From the NCBI GenBank assembly GCA_000737985.1, contig JNVT01000103.1, positions 1-58,485 on the forward strand: DNA of 58,485 nt, read 5' to 3'. Below, one piece after another: positions 25,351 to 34,290 of the stretch. The DNA comes from Gammaproteobacteria bacterium MFB021. GTDB taxonomy: Bacteria; Pseudomonadota; Gammaproteobacteria; Pseudomonadales; Halomonadaceae. Position numbers and translations under genes: made by a program. Within the stretch, counting starts at the first letter, position 1. Each line of letters opens with the position of its first letter. The notes beneath the pieces were generated by a model. The model did not search any database. It was given only the letters and a program-made list of their open reading frames with translations, and had not been told where the DNA came from.

Positions 25351-26268
25351 ATGTTTCACCAGCGACAGCTGCGGGCTTTCGTGCTGACCGCCGAGCTGGC
25401 GAGCTTCACCCGGGCGGCGCAGGCGATTCACCTGACCCAGCCGGCGCTGAGCTACCTGATACGAAAGTTGGAAGGGGAACTGGGGGTCGAACTGTTTGCG
25501 CGCAATACGCGCAAGGTGGTGCTGACCGAAGCCGGCGAGCTCTTTCTGGGGCATGCCCGGCGCATTCTCGCCGACATGGCGTTGGCGCTGCAGGATACCC
25601 AGAACGTGCGCCAGCTGGCCCAGGGGCACCTGTCCCTGGCGGGGCTGCCCTCGGTGGCCTCGTCGCTGCTGCCGCGGACCATCGCTGCCTTTCGCAAGCG
25701 TCATCCCGGGGTGACCCTGAGCCTGCGTGACGGCCTCGCCGGGGAGGTCGACGACTGGGTACGCCGCGGCGAGGTGGAGATGGGGCTGGCCTCGCCGCTG
25801 GGCGACGACCGCGAGCTCGACTTCGAGCCGCTGTTCCACGATGACCTGATCCTGATCACCCCGCCGCGGGTCGTGCGCGCCAGCGAGTCGCCCTGGTATG
25901 GCCTGGCGGACATGCCCTACATCGCCATGGCGCCGGGGTCGAGCGCGCGCCATTTCGCCGAGCTGGCGATGCGCGACGCCGGCACGACCCGCCCGCCGAG
26001 CTGGGAGCTGAGTTTCATGAGTTCGGCGATCGCCATGGTGCGCGCGGGGTTGGGTTTTGCGCTGCTGCCGGCCTCTAGCGTCGCGGTATTCGACCTGAGC
26101 GACATGACCCGGCTGCCGGTGGCGCTGCGCGAGCCGCGCGAGATCGGCATTCTGCGGCGCAAGCCGCTGCACGACTCGCCGGCGCTGGCGGCCTTCCTGC
26201 GCCAGCTGCGCAAGCAGATCGCTGCCGACCGCGAGTCCGCATCGGCTCTGCCTCAGCCGAAGGTGTAG
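25351..26268 (+). CDS. LysR family transcriptional regulator
   Basis: A 305-residue LysR regulator. The N-terminal winged helix-turn-helix (about residues 1-60) contains [23 protein letters not shown], and the effector-binding domain spans about 90-295. Its gene is transcribed away from the AtuA-like operon, so it very likely controls that operon, with the transported acid or a breakdown product as inducer. The region between contains a clear LysR box. ATG 25351 has GAGAG nearby. The end overlaps the end of yehW by 16 bases on the opposite strand. Confidence 0.92.
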   Translation: MFHQRQLRAFVLTAELASFTRAAQAIHLTQPALSYLIRKLEGELGVELFARNTRKVVLTEAGELFLGHARRILADMALALQDTQNVRQLAQGHLSLAGLPSVASSLLPRTIAAFRKRHPGVTLSLRDGLAGEVDDWVRRGEVEMGLASPLGDDRELDFEPLFHDDLILITPPRVVRASESPWYGLADMPYIAMAPGSSARHFAELAMRDAGTTRPPSWELSFMSSAIAMVRAGLGFALLPASSVAVFDLSDMTRLPVALREPREIGILRRKPLHDSPALAAFLRQLRKQIAADRESASALPQPKV

Positions 26269-27017
26269 CGCCGCTCCAGGCGCTCGAACGCCAGATCGGT
26301 GACGATCGCCAGCAGCCCCACCAGCAGCGCACCCTGGATCACGTAGGCCAGATTGTTGCCCACCAGCCCGGCGATCAGCGGCGTGCCCAGGCTCTTGGCG
26401 CCGACGGTGGAGCCGATGGTGGCGGTGCCGATGTTGATGATCACCGACACCCGAACCCCGGCGATGATCACCCGCATCGCCAGCGGCAGCTCCACCCGCC
26501 ACAGGATCTGCCACGCGCTCATGCCGTTGCCGCGCGCCGCTTCCCGAGTGCTCGCGGGAACCGTGCCGAGCCCGGCGATGGTGTTCTGGATCACCGGCAG
26601 CAGGCCGTAGAGCGACAGCGCGATGATCGTCGGGGTGAAGCCGAACCCGGCCAGCGGCACGGCGATGGCGAGCACCGCCGCGGGCGGGAAGGTCTGCCCG
26701 ATCGCGGCCAGTGACGACACCATGGGCTCGAACTCGCGCCCGGCAGGGCGGGTGACGAAGAGCCCGGCGGCCACGCCGACGCTCACCGAGATCAGCGACG
26801 ACACCAGCACCAGGCCGATGTGCGCCAGCATCAGATTGAGAAAGCTGTCGCGGCTGTAGAGCGGCTGGCTGAGATCGGGAAACAGCGCCCGGAACAGCGG
26901 TTCCAACTGGCTCATGCCCAGCGTCAGCCCCACCAGCAGCAGCGTGAGCAGCGCCAGCGTGAGGTTACCGGTGGCGGCGCGACGCAGCCGCCCAGAGCGC
27001 TCGGCGGCAACGCTCAT
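26253..27017 (-). CDS. yehW: Osmoprotectant ABC transporter permease YehW-like
   Basis: Inner-membrane permease of the quaternary-amine/osmoprotectant ABC family, 254 residues with about five or six hydrophobic segments and the EAA-like loop ([21 protein letters not shown]). It corresponds to the smaller permease of E. coli YehZYXW. Its ATG at 27017 overlaps the ATP-binding gene stop as ATGA. Gene order on the minus strand (osmF, yehY, yehX, yehW) is identical to E. coli. The substrate is probably betaine or a related compound with lower affinity than ProU; that is an inference from the family, and fits a halophile. Confidence 0.9.
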   Translation of the reverse strand: MSVAAERSGRLRRAATGNLTLALLTLLLVGLTLGMSQLEPLFRALFPDLSQPLYSRDSFLNLMLAHIGLVLVSSLISVSVGVAAGLFVTRPAGREFEPMVSSLAAIGQTFPPAAVLAIAVPLAGFGFTPTIIALSLYGLLPVIQNTIAGLGTVPASTREAARGNGMSAWQILWRVELPLAMRVIIAGVRVSVIINIGTATIGSTVGAKSLGTPLIAGLVGNNLAYVIQGALLVGLLAIVTDLAFERLERRYTFG

Positions 27018-28090
27018 GACGCCGCCTCGCGGGCGGCGCCGTCGCCTTCGATGCCCATCACCCCGGGCATGCCCACTTCGGCGATCAGACGTCCGTCGCG
27101 GTCCACCACCGGCAGCGCGGTCACCCGGTACCACACCATGCGCGACAGTGCCTCCTTCATGCTCATCTCCGGGGTGGCGATCCACTCCGGCTTGACCCGG
27201 GTGATGGCGTCGGCGTCATCCAGCCGCGCGCCGGCCAGGGCACTGGGGCGGCCCTCGGCGTCGACCAGCCAGGCGTGCTCGTCGAGACGCTCCAGCCCGG
27301 TCTCCGGCGCCAGCCGGGCGCGGCGCTGGTACTGGTGCACAAAGCGTCGCGACAGCAGCTTGAGACCCAGATCGGCCTGGCCGATGAACTCGCGCACGAA
27401 GTCATCGGCGGGGTCGACCAGCATCTCGATGGGGCGCTCGTACTGCACCAGGCGGCCGCCGTTGAGCAGAGCGATACGCGTGGCCAGGGCCAGCGCCTCG
27501 TCCATGTCATGGGTGACGAAGACGATGGTCTTGCCGGTCTGGGCGTGGACGCGCCTCATCTCCGCCTGCAGCGTCTCGCGGGTGAGCGGATCGACCGCGC
27601 CGAACGGCTCGTCCATCAGCAGCACTTCGGGGTCGGCGGCGAGCGCCCGGGCCACCCCGACCCGCTGTGCCTGGCCGCCGGAGAGTTGGTGAGGGTACTT
27701 GTCGCGGAATTCGGCCGGGTCGAGTTGAAACAGCGTCATCAGCTCGTCGACGCGGTCATCGATGCGTGCCTTGGGCCACTTCAGCAGTTGCGGCACGGTG
27801 GCCACGTTGCGCGCCACGCTCCAGTGCGGGAACAGCCCGGTGGACTGGATGGCGTAGCCGATCCGCCGCCGCAGCTGCTCCACGGGCAGCTGGGTGACAT
27901 CGTCACCGTTGATCAGGATGCGCCCCTCGCTCAGCGGGATCAGGCGGTTGATCATCTTCAACGTGGTCGACTTGCCGCAGCCCGAAGGCCCGATCAGCAC
28001 GCCGAATTCGCCGCTCTGAAGCGTCAGCGAGACATCGTCGACCACCCGCTTGCCGGCGTAGGTCTTGGTCAGCCCTTGCAGTTCGATCAT
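27014..28090 (-). CDS. yehX: Osmoprotectant ABC transporter ATP-binding protein YehX-like
   Basis: ATPase subunit, 358 residues from ATG 28090. Walker A is GPSGCGKST (residues 34-42), the ABC signature is [15 protein letters not shown], Walker B is [12 protein letters not shown], and a switch histidine is in VTHDMDEAL. Residues beyond about 240 form an extra C-terminal region with a partial CBS-like segment ([24 protein letters not shown]), as in other osmoprotectant ATPases where it senses ionic strength. A TTG at 28108 overlaps the upstream stop and is the alternative start; ATG 28090 has GGGGG upstream. It couples to yehW by ATGA. Confidence 0.92.
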   Translation of the reverse strand: MIELQGLTKTYAGKRVVDDVSLTLQSGEFGVLIGPSGCGKSTTLKMINRLIPLSEGRILINGDDVTQLPVEQLRRRIGYAIQSTGLFPHWSVARNVATVPQLLKWPKARIDDRVDELMTLFQLDPAEFRDKYPHQLSGGQAQRVGVARALAADPEVLLMDEPFGAVDPLTRETLQAEMRRVHAQTGKTIVFVTHDMDEALALATRIALLNGGRLVQYERPIEMLVDPADDFVREFIGQADLGLKLLSRRFVHQYQRRARLAPETGLERLDEHAWLVDAEGRPSALAGARLDDADAITRVKPEWIATPEMSMKEALSRMVWYRVTALPVVDRDGRLIAEVGMPGVMGIEGDGAAREAAS

Positions 28091-28104
28091 GGGGTTCCCC
28101 CGGG

Positions 28105-29292
28105 TCAACGGGTGCCGGGCGGGCGGCTCGCGGCCACCAGCAGTTGCAGAAGGAAGTCGGCGATCACCGCCAATACGATGGTGGGGATGGCGCCGAGCAG
28201 GACCAGGTCAATGGCGTACTGCCCCAGACCCTGGAAGATGAAGGCGCCGAAGCCGCCGGCGCCGATCAGCGCCGCCACCACGGTGAGCCCGATCGCCTGC
28301 ACGGTGACGATGCGCAGCCCAGAAAGGATCACCGGCAGCGCCAGCGGCAGCCCCACCCGCCACAGGATCTGGCGCGAGGTCATGCCCATGCCGCGGGCCG
28401 CCTCCAGCGTCGTCGCTGGCACCCCGGCGAGGCCGGCGTAGGTGTTGCGCACCACCGGCAGCAGCGAGTAGAGCACCAGCGCGATGATCGCCGGTGCCAC
28501 CCCGATGCCGCTGACCCCCAGCTCGCCCAGCCACGGCACCGCGTGGGCGAGCGCCGCCAGGGGCGCGATCAGCAGCCCGAACACCGCGATCGAGGGCAGC
28601 GTCTGGAACACGTTGAGCACGCTGAACAGGCCATCGCGCCAGCGTCGGCTGCGGGTTGCCACGAGCCCCAGCGGCAACCCCAGCGCTAGCGCCGGAAGCA
28701 GCGCACCGCCGACCAGGGCCAGGTGGCGCAGGCCCTGGGCGACGAAGATGTCCCGCTGATTGGCGAACTCGCGCATCAGCGACAGCGGCGCGAGCAGGTC
28801 GCTGGCCAGGCAGGCGCCGATCAGGCCCAGCGCCAGCAGCGCAAACAGCGCCCGTGCCAGCAGCGCCAGGCGCAGGCGCTGCAGCGCATCCACGGCGATC
28901 AGCGCCGCCGCCAACAGCAGCAGCCAGAAGGCGCCGCCCTGGGAGACCCGGGCGGCGGGGGAGGCTTCGGCCAGGGCGCGCTGGGCATAGTCGCCGAGGG
29001 CGAACAGGGTCAGACCCAGCAGCGGCAGCGTCAGCGCCAGCCCCAACCAGCAGGCGGTACGCGACGCCAGCCCCCGCGCCAGCGCGGCCAGCAGCAGGCC
29101 GGCCGCGATCAGGCCCAGTGCACCGAGCTGCCAGCCGGGCAGCGCCTGCCATAGCATCACCGGCTGGCCCGAGACCAGCCGGTTGGGCGAGAGCGTGGCG
29201 AATGGCAGCAGCGCCACGCCAATGGCCGCGGCCAGCCATAGCGTCAGCAGTACCCGATTGCCGATCACCCGCGGGGTGTGTTCCCGAGGCAT
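28105..29292 (-). CDS. yehY: Osmoprotectant ABC transporter permease YehY-like
   Basis: Large permease, 395 residues (E. coli YehY is about 385). The N-terminal half has several additional hydrophobic segments; the C-terminal half has the transport core with the EAA-like loop (EAARGMGMTSRQILWRVGLP). It lies seven bases after osmF and overlaps the TTG of yehX at its own stop. It forms the channel together with YehW. The pattern of two permeases, one ATPase and one binding protein is the YehZYXW type. Confidence 0.9.
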   Translation of the reverse strand: MPREHTPRVIGNRVLLTLWLAAAIGVALLPFATLSPNRLVSGQPVMLWQALPGWQLGALGLIAAGLLLAALARGLASRTACWLGLALTLPLLGLTLFALGDYAQRALAEASPAARVSQGGAFWLLLLAAALIAVDALQRLRLALLARALFALLALGLIGACLASDLLAPLSLMREFANQRDIFVAQGLRHLALVGGALLPALALGLPLGLVATRSRRWRDGLFSVLNVFQTLPSIAVFGLLIAPLAALAHAVPWLGELGVSGIGVAPAIIALVLYSLLPVVRNTYAGLAGVPATTLEAARGMGMTSRQILWRVGLPLALPVILSGLRIVTVQAIGLTVVAALIGAGGFGAFIFQGLGQYAIDLVLLGAIPTIVLAVIADFLLQLLVAASRPPGTR

Positions 29293-29299
29293 GTCGGAC

Positions 29300-30220
29300 T
29301 CAGTCCAGCAGGCCCTGCTGGCTCAGATAGTCGTGCGCCACCTGCTTGGCCGGCAGCCCGTCGACCTGGATCTTGCCGTTGAGGCGTTGCAGGGTCTCGC
29401 GATCGAGGGACTCGAACACCGGCTCGAGCAGCTCGGCGATCTGCGGATGCGCCTCGAGCACCGCTTCGCGCACCACCGGCGCCGGGGCGTAGACCATCTG
29501 CACCCCCTTGGGATCGTCCATCACCTTGAGCTGGGCGGCGGCGATGGCGCCATCGGTGCCGTAGACCATGGCAGCGTTGGTGCCGCTGGTGCCCTCGGCG
29601 GCGGCGCGGATGGTCGCCGCGGTATTGCCGCCGGAGAGCACCAGCAGCTGATCTTCGTCGAGGGTGAAGTCATAGGCGCGCTGGAAGCTGGGCAGCGCCG
29701 CGTCGCTCTCGACGAACTCCGCCGAGGCGGCCAGCTTGACCTCACCGCCATTGTCCACCCAGCGCCCGAAGTCGGCCATGCTGGAGAGGTCGTTGGCATC
29801 GGCGACGTTCTGGCGCACCGCGATCGCCCAGGTGTTGTTGGCGGGGGCCGGGGTCAGCCATGCCAGCTGGTGCTGCTCGAGGTCCATCTTGCGGATCTTG
29901 GCGTAGCCATCGGCGGCGTTCTTCCACGCCGGATCGTCGGTGGTATCGGTGAAGAAAGCGCCGTTGCCGGTGTACTCGGGGTAGAGGTCGATATCGCCGG
30001 AGATCAGCGCCTGACGCACGATATTGGTCGGCCCCAGCTGCAGACGGCTCTCCACCGGCAGGTTGGCGTTCTCGAGCACCTCGACGATCATGTTGCCGAG
30101 CAGTGAGCCCTCGGTATCGATCTTGGAGGCGACGCGGATCGGCGCGTCGGCGGCCTGGGCGGCGCCGGTAGCGGCCGTGAGGGTGGCGGCGGCGAGGCCG
30201 ATGGCGAGTAACTTGCGCAT
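29300..30220 (-). CDS. osmF: Osmoprotectant ABC transporter substrate-binding protein
   Basis: Periplasmic binding protein of 306 residues, OsmF/YehZ type, in the OpuAC family for glycine betaine and related compounds. The signal peptide is about 24 residues, ending AQA-AD. Typical family motifs are VASKIDTEGSLLGNMI and DLYPEYTGNGA; the binding-pocket aromatic residues are not certain. ATG 30220 has AGGGAT seven bases upstream. It heads the four-gene operon. In E. coli osmF is induced by osmotic stress and RpoS; a homologous control here is inferred, and the upstream region has a conspicuous nested repeat (30271-30318). Confidence 0.9.
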   Translation of the reverse strand: MRKLLAIGLAAATLTAATGAAQAADAPIRVASKIDTEGSLLGNMIVEVLENANLPVESRLQLGPTNIVRQALISGDIDLYPEYTGNGAFFTDTTDDPAWKNAADGYAKIRKMDLEQHQLAWLTPAPANNTWAIAVRQNVADANDLSSMADFGRWVDNGGEVKLAASAEFVESDAALPSFQRAYDFTLDEDQLLVLSGGNTAATIRAAAEGTSGTNAAMVYGTDGAIAAAQLKVMDDPKGVQMVYAPAPVVREAVLEAHPQIAELLEPVFESLDRETLQRLNGKIQVDGLPAKQVAHDYLSQQGLLD

Positions 30221-30270
30221 GATGTCATCCCTGGCTGGGCGGCCGTGGCGGCACGCCGATGTTGTCGTCG

Positions 30271-30318
30271 TTGTCGATGTTGCCGATATCGCGGTCGTCA
30301 TCGATATCATTGTCGATG
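30271..30318. repeat. Nested direct repeats upstream of osmF
   Basis: TTGTCGATG at 30271-30279 and 30310-30318 flanks CGATATC at 30284-30290 and 30302-30308. The layout is A-B-B-A with both pairs in direct orientation. It lies 51-98 bases upstream of the osmF start, inside the likely promoter. It could be an operator array or simply a GTC/GAT-rich stretch. Confidence 0.5.
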
Positions 30319-30452
30319 GACGCGGTGCACACCGCGCCATGCCTCAGCAGAGTCTAGCGGGCCGACCGCCGAGCGACCAACCGCTGTTCTCCCGCGTCGC
30401 AGGTGCTAATCTGAAGCGCATCAAGGATGCTTACCCCTACAAGGAGCTATCG

Positions 30453-30773
30453 ATGAAGATCCCCGCCACTACCCTGCTGCTCGGCAGTCTGTTTCTGACC
30501 GGTTGCAGCACCGCGCCGGCGCCGGACGAGGCACCGCCCCCGCCGCCGATGATGGAACCGCTGCCCGCGGATAGCTGTGGGGCGCAGGCGGTCGGCAGCA
30601 TGAACGGCCAGATTCTCGACGAGACTACCCGGCGCTGGATCGAGGATCGCTCGCGGGCCGGCGAGATCCGCGTGATCCAGCCGGACGAGCAGGTCACCAT
30701 GGATCATCGCCCCGGGCGGCTGGATATCCGGATCGACGACCAGCGCCGGATCCTCTCCCTCGCCTGCGGTTGA
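30453..30773 (+). CDS. I78-type peptidase-inhibitor-like lipoprotein
   Basis: A lipoprotein of 106 residues. The signal and lipobox FLTGC place lipidation at Cys18. A Pro-rich linker (PPPPPMMEPLP) leads to a C-terminal domain of the inhibitor I78 family: CGAQAVGSMNGQIL, then RPGRLDIRIDDQRRI and the final CG. Conserved cysteines at both ends of the domain (Cys42 and Cys105) could form a disulfide. Family members inhibit serine peptidases, such as Aspergillus elastase inhibitor; for bacterial lipoproteins this is an inference. ATG 30453 has AAGGAG about eight bases upstream. It is divergent from osmF. Confidence 0.8.
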   Translation: MKIPATTLLLGSLFLTGCSTAPAPDEAPPPPPMMEPLPADSCGAQAVGSMNGQILDETTRRWIEDRSRAGEIRVIQPDEQVTMDHRPGRLDIRIDDQRRILSLACG

Positions 30774-30815
30774 GGCCGTGCCGAAATGACTCTCCGACAC
30801 CCACAGGAGCGCGCG

Positions 30816-31877
30816 ATGTTACGCACCGAGATCGTCGCCTCCGGCACCCTCGACTGCTTTCCGCCGGGACTGCGCGATGCCGACGGCGCCCTGGTCAACG
30901 TCGAGGTGTCGGCGGCAGTGTTCGATGGCCGCCGCCTGATCCTGGCCAGTGACAAGCCGATCCCCGGCGAGGCGCGCTCGGCGGCCTTTGCCGTGACGCT
31001 CGATGGGGACGCGCTTCCGCAGCCCGACTCGCTCGTCTATCTGACCGCCGCGGCGATCAAGAACGCGATCAAGTACGAGGACTTCGCGCTCACCGTCGAC
31101 GGCCGCCACGTGCTGGCGACCACCGGCTTCGACCGGATTGCCGCCGACAGCCATGCGCTCAACCCCTATAACCATCTGCTGATCTGGCCAGTGGGTGAGC
31201 CCGAGCGGGTGCGGGTGGTCGACCCCGACCCGCGGGATGGCGTCGAAGGCTCGCTGGAGCTGCGGCGCAAGCTCGATGCGGCGATCGGCCTGCCCTACTA
31301 CAAGATCGAAGGGCTGGCCGCGGTGCCACCGACGCAGGCCTCGCCCGACAGTGACGGCCTGCTGCTGTTCGGTGTGCGTGAGCAGGGCCAGGCCCATGAC
31401 GACTTCGACTACGTCTGCCGCGTGGTGGGCGCTCACTACCGGATTGGCGCCGATGACAATCTCGAGTTCGTCGACGAGCTGTGCGAGCGCTATCGCTTCG
31501 AACCCGGCGACTACGCCGGGGTGCGGCATGTCTGCGGGCTCTCCAGCCTCGAGTACGACCCCTACCACGCGCGGCTCTATCTGATGGCGAGCTTCGAGAT
31601 CGAGGAGGCTACGGCCGCCACGATCGGTGGCTACCTGTGGGCGCTGTCGCTCGACGACTTTGCTGCGGGCGCGGCGCCGGCCATCGTCGAAGATGCCCAT
31701 GGCGAGGTCTTGACGTTCGAGCACAAGGCGGAGGGGCTGGCGGTGATCGATCGCGAGCGGCTCTTCGTGGCCTACGACAACGACCGTGACATGGCCCTGG
31801 GCTCGATCGATGCGCGTGACGAGCGACACGCCTGCGAAGCGCCCTATACGGTGCTGCGGGTCAGCGAGCGCGCGTGA
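30816..31877 (+). CDS. Conserved protein of unknown function, possible beta-propeller
   Basis: A cytoplasmic-looking protein of 353 residues that I cannot place with confidence; similar in character to DUF3616-type proteins. It has no signal peptide or membrane segment. Repeated beta-strand patterns with DGRRLILASD, DGRHVLATTG, DGLLLFGV and RLFVAYDNDRD, each followed by a loop, read as blades of a propeller. The motif AEGLAVIDRERLFVAYDNDRD near the end resembles esterase-like/phytase-like propellers. ATG 30816 has AGGAG eight bases upstream; the earlier ATG at 30786 lacks one. No enzymatic residues were identified. Confidence 0.6.
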   Translation: MLRTEIVASGTLDCFPPGLRDADGALVNVEVSAAVFDGRRLILASDKPIPGEARSAAFAVTLDGDALPQPDSLVYLTAAAIKNAIKYEDFALTVDGRHVLATTGFDRIAADSHALNPYNHLLIWPVGEPERVRVVDPDPRDGVEGSLELRRKLDAAIGLPYYKIEGLAAVPPTQASPDSDGLLLFGVREQGQAHDDFDYVCRVVGAHYRIGADDNLEFVDELCERYRFEPGDYAGVRHVCGLSSLEYDPYHARLYLMASFEIEEATAATIGGYLWALSLDDFAAGAAPAIVEDAHGEVLTFEHKAEGLAVIDRERLFVAYDNDRDMALGSIDARDERHACEAPYTVLRVSERA

Positions 31878-31931
31878 CCCGCACGCCGCGACGCGATCAG
31901 ACGACACACTACCTCACAGAGGATACCCACC

Positions 31932-32471
31932 ATGCTGCAGGACTCCCCTCAGGTGTACGGCTCGGCGACCCGCTTTCTGCACTGGGTCGTGGCCGCCCTG
32001 GTGATCGTTCAGCTCACCAGCGTGTTCCTGCACGAAGTGTGGGACGGCAATGCCTTCAGTCAGCTGATTCTGCCCTGGCACACCAGCATCGGTGTCAGCG
32101 TGCTCGCAATGATGGCGATCCGCACGCTGTGGGCGCTGTCCCAGCTCGGCCATCGCCCGGTGCATGAAGGCAGCCTTCAGCGGCTGGCGGTATGGGCGCA
32201 CGTGCTGATGTATGCGCTGCTGATCATGATGCCACTCTCCGGCGTGCTCATGACCTGGGGCTCCGGTTACGGCGTACACGCTTTCGGCAGCGTGCTGGTG
32301 CCGGGCGCCGACGTACCCTGGGCAGCAGCGCTGGGGGTGGTCCACGAGCCGATCGCCTGGCTGATCACGCTGATGATCCTGGGGCATGTGGCGATGGCGA
32401 TGCATCACCACTTCGGACGTCGTGACGATACCCTGAGGCGCATGGTTGGGCGTCCTGACGGCCCTCAGTAG
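31932..32471 (+). CDS. Cytochrome b561
   Basis: Diheme inner-membrane cytochrome of the bacterial cytochrome b561 family (CybB, YodB, YceJ), 179 residues with four transmembrane helices. Histidines in the right places for two haems: His17 in RFLHWVV, His50 in PWHTSIG, one in VWAHVLMY and one in GHVAMAMHHH. CybB is a superoxide:ubiquinone oxidoreductase; which member this is cannot be told. ATG 31932 has AGAGGAT about ten bases upstream. It follows the unknown propeller-like gene after 54 bases and may share its transcript. Confidence 0.9.
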   Translation: MLQDSPQVYGSATRFLHWVVAALVIVQLTSVFLHEVWDGNAFSQLILPWHTSIGVSVLAMMAIRTLWALSQLGHRPVHEGSLQRLAVWAHVLMYALLIMMPLSGVLMTWGSGYGVHAFGSVLVPGADVPWAAALGVVHEPIAWLITLMILGHVAMAMHHHFGRRDDTLRRMVGRPDGPQ

Positions 32472-32521
32472 GCCGCTTCATCTGCCAATAGCCCGACTCT
32501 TCCTTCACTGTCTCCTCCACT

Positions 32522-32548
32522 GTTCAGGGCGACGCGTGCGCCCTGGAC
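32522..32548. terminator. Possible bidirectional hairpin terminator
   Basis: A stem of ten base pairs, GTTCAGGGCG (32522-32531) with CGCCCTGGAC (32539-32548), with one G-T pair and a seven-base loop. It lies between the convergent cytochrome b561 gene and the voltage-sensor gene. There is no clear T-run on either strand, so its activity is uncertain. Confidence 0.4.
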
Positions 32549-32604
32549 AGCGGCCCTTTGCCCCCCGCGTTGCCCGATCTCGCCCACGTTGGCTGGCGGC
32601 GTGC

Positions 32605-33681
32605 CTAGCGCTGCTCGCCGGCAGCTTGGCGTGCGGCGTCGCGCTCGCGCATGGTGCGCTCCGGGTCCATCTCGAGTTTCCAGCGCTGCACCGCGACCTG
32701 CTGCTTGAGCAGTTCGAGCACGTCGATCAGCACCTGCTGGGTGACCTGATCGGTGGTCTTGTCGACACGCAGCCAGGCGTCGATACCGCTGCCGACCAGA
32801 TCCGCCAGCAGCGAGTGGAAGTGCGGCGAGCGCAGGCCGTCGATCGCCTCGTGGACCACTCGATTGGCGATATCGTCGAGGCTGCGCTCGAGCCCCTCGG
32901 CCACGGCATCGCCCATGGGCAGCCGCTTGAGCCGGCGCAGCTCGGCGTTCTCTTCCAGGGTGCGCGCGACCAGCGCCGAGACGTAGCGGTGAACCTGACG
33001 ATGGTTCTCGGCGTAGCTCTTGTCGATGGTGCGCTCCAGGCGTGCCGCGATCTCGCTCACCAGGGCCGCCTTGCGTGGCTGGATCACCTCCTCGGAGACG
33101 CGCCGGGTGAGGTGTTCGCTCTGGGCGATCTCGTGCTGGATATCCCCCAGCAGCTTGATCGCCACGCGGTCGGAGAGCTCCTCCATCACCACCCCGTAGT
33201 AGGTGCGATAGAAGCGGTAGAGCGGCCAGCGGGTCACGTCGACCACCCCCAGCCGCTGTAGCCGGATCAGCAGCGAGACCACGCGCAGCACGCGCAGCAG
33301 GCGGAAACCGGCGAGCGGGATACAGCCGAGCACGTCGTACCAGTGCACGAAAGGGTAGAAGAACCAGCGTGCGTATCGCCGCTGGGCGATGGCGATGGCC
33401 CAGCCCAGCAGCACATCGAGGATGAAGATCGCCACGAAGCACAGATCGATACGGAAGAAGTGCTCGCGCACATTGACCTGATAGGCGTGGTGGAGCCCCG
33501 GCGCCAGCGCCTCGAAAGCCTCATTGAGCGGCGGTATCAGATAGAGGCTGTCGAACAGCAGCAGGGCCAGGTTGATTGCCACCAGCACCACCACAGCGAT
33601 GTCCCAGACCAGCAGCAGGCGTTCGCTGAAGCGGCTGATCGGGCGCTTGGTGGGGGCGGCGTGGGGCGCGCTTGCGGGCAT
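32605..33681 (-). CDS. Voltage-sensor-like membrane protein without a pore domain
   Basis: A 358-residue protein with a four-helix region like the voltage-sensor of ion channels: S1 about residues 22-48, S2 about 76-98, S3 about 112-124 with WYDVLGCIPL, and S4 126-143 with arginines at 127, 130, 133, 140 and 143 (RLLRVLRVVSLLIRLQR). No pore helix, selectivity filter or S5/S6 pair follows: the remaining 200 residues are soluble, helical and charged (coiled-coil-like, with heptad-like stretches). The gene is divergent from nothing obvious. It may be a voltage-sensitive regulator or proton channel, as in Hv1 and Ci-VSP, but function is unproven. ATG 33681 lacks a strong Shine-Dalgarno. Confidence 0.7.
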   Translation of the reverse strand: MPASAPHAAPTKRPISRFSERLLLVWDIAVVVLVAINLALLLFDSLYLIPPLNEAFEALAPGLHHAYQVNVREHFFRIDLCFVAIFILDVLLGWAIAIAQRRYARWFFYPFVHWYDVLGCIPLAGFRLLRVLRVVSLLIRLQRLGVVDVTRWPLYRFYRTYYGVVMEELSDRVAIKLLGDIQHEIAQSEHLTRRVSEEVIQPRKAALVSEIAARLERTIDKSYAENHRQVHRYVSALVARTLEENAELRRLKRLPMGDAVAEGLERSLDDIANRVVHEAIDGLRSPHFHSLLADLVGSGIDAWLRVDKTTDQVTQQVLIDVLELLKQQVAVQRWKLEMDPERTMRERDAARQAAGEQR

Positions 33682-33711
33682 CGGACTTCCTTGTCGGTGC
33701 CGCCGCCGGGC

Positions 33712-34278
33712 TCACACGTCGTGATGGCCCTGGCGGTAGGCGGTCATGGCGTTGCGCTCTTCTTCGGCTTCCTGCTTGCGCAGCTTCTTGCGCATCGCGG
33801 CCTTCTCGAAGCGTAGCTTCTGCAACGGGGTCTTCAACGCCAGCGGCGGCACCTCGACCGGATGCCCGGCACTGTCCACCGCCACCATGGTCAGGTAGCA
33901 GCTGTTGGTGTGACGGATCACATGCTCCTGGATCGACTCGGCCAGCACCTTGATGCCGATCTCCATCGACGAGCGTCCGACATGGTTGACCATGGCGAGG
34001 AAGGTGACCAGCTCGCCGACATGAATCGGCTGCTTGAACAGCACTTGATCCACCGACAGTGTCACCACATAGCTGCCGGAGTAGCGGCTGGCGCAGGCGT
34101 AGGCGACTTCGTCGAGCTTCTTGAGGATCGCCCCGCCATGCACCTTGCCACTGAAGTTGGCCATGTCGGGGGTCATCAGCACGGTCATCGACAGCTCGTG
34201 CTGTCGCGGAAAATCGTCGGGCGTCACGGTGTCCTCGGCGTTGTCTGACCCACTATTGTCGTGGGCCAGATGTACCAC
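33712..34278 (-). CDS. Acyl-CoA thioesterase, hotdog fold (YciA-like)
   Basis: Cytoplasmic acyl-CoA hydrolase, 188 residues from GTG 34278. The core motif NFSGKVHGGAILKKLDEVA is the hotdog catalytic segment, with the aspartate of LDE as the probable general base. The N-terminus is poorly conserved for about 17 residues; a GTG at 34227 with GAGGA upstream is an alternative start giving 171 residues. The C-terminal tail is basic then acidic (MRKKLRKQEAEEERN). The next gene upstream encodes a short-chain fatty-acid permease, which supports a role in acyl-CoA turnover. A truncated repeat element lies directly upstream. Confidence 0.87.
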   Translation of the reverse strand: MVHLAHDNSGSDNAEDTVTPDDFPRQHELSMTVLMTPDMANFSGKVHGGAILKKLDEVAYACASRYSGSYVVTLSVDQVLFKQPIHVGELVTFLAMVNHVGRSSMEIGIKVLAESIQEHVIRHTNSCYLTMVAVDSAGHPVEVPPLALKTPLQKLRFEKAAMRKKLRKQEAEEERNAMTAYRQGHHDV

Positions 34279-34290
34279 AGATCGGGCGTG

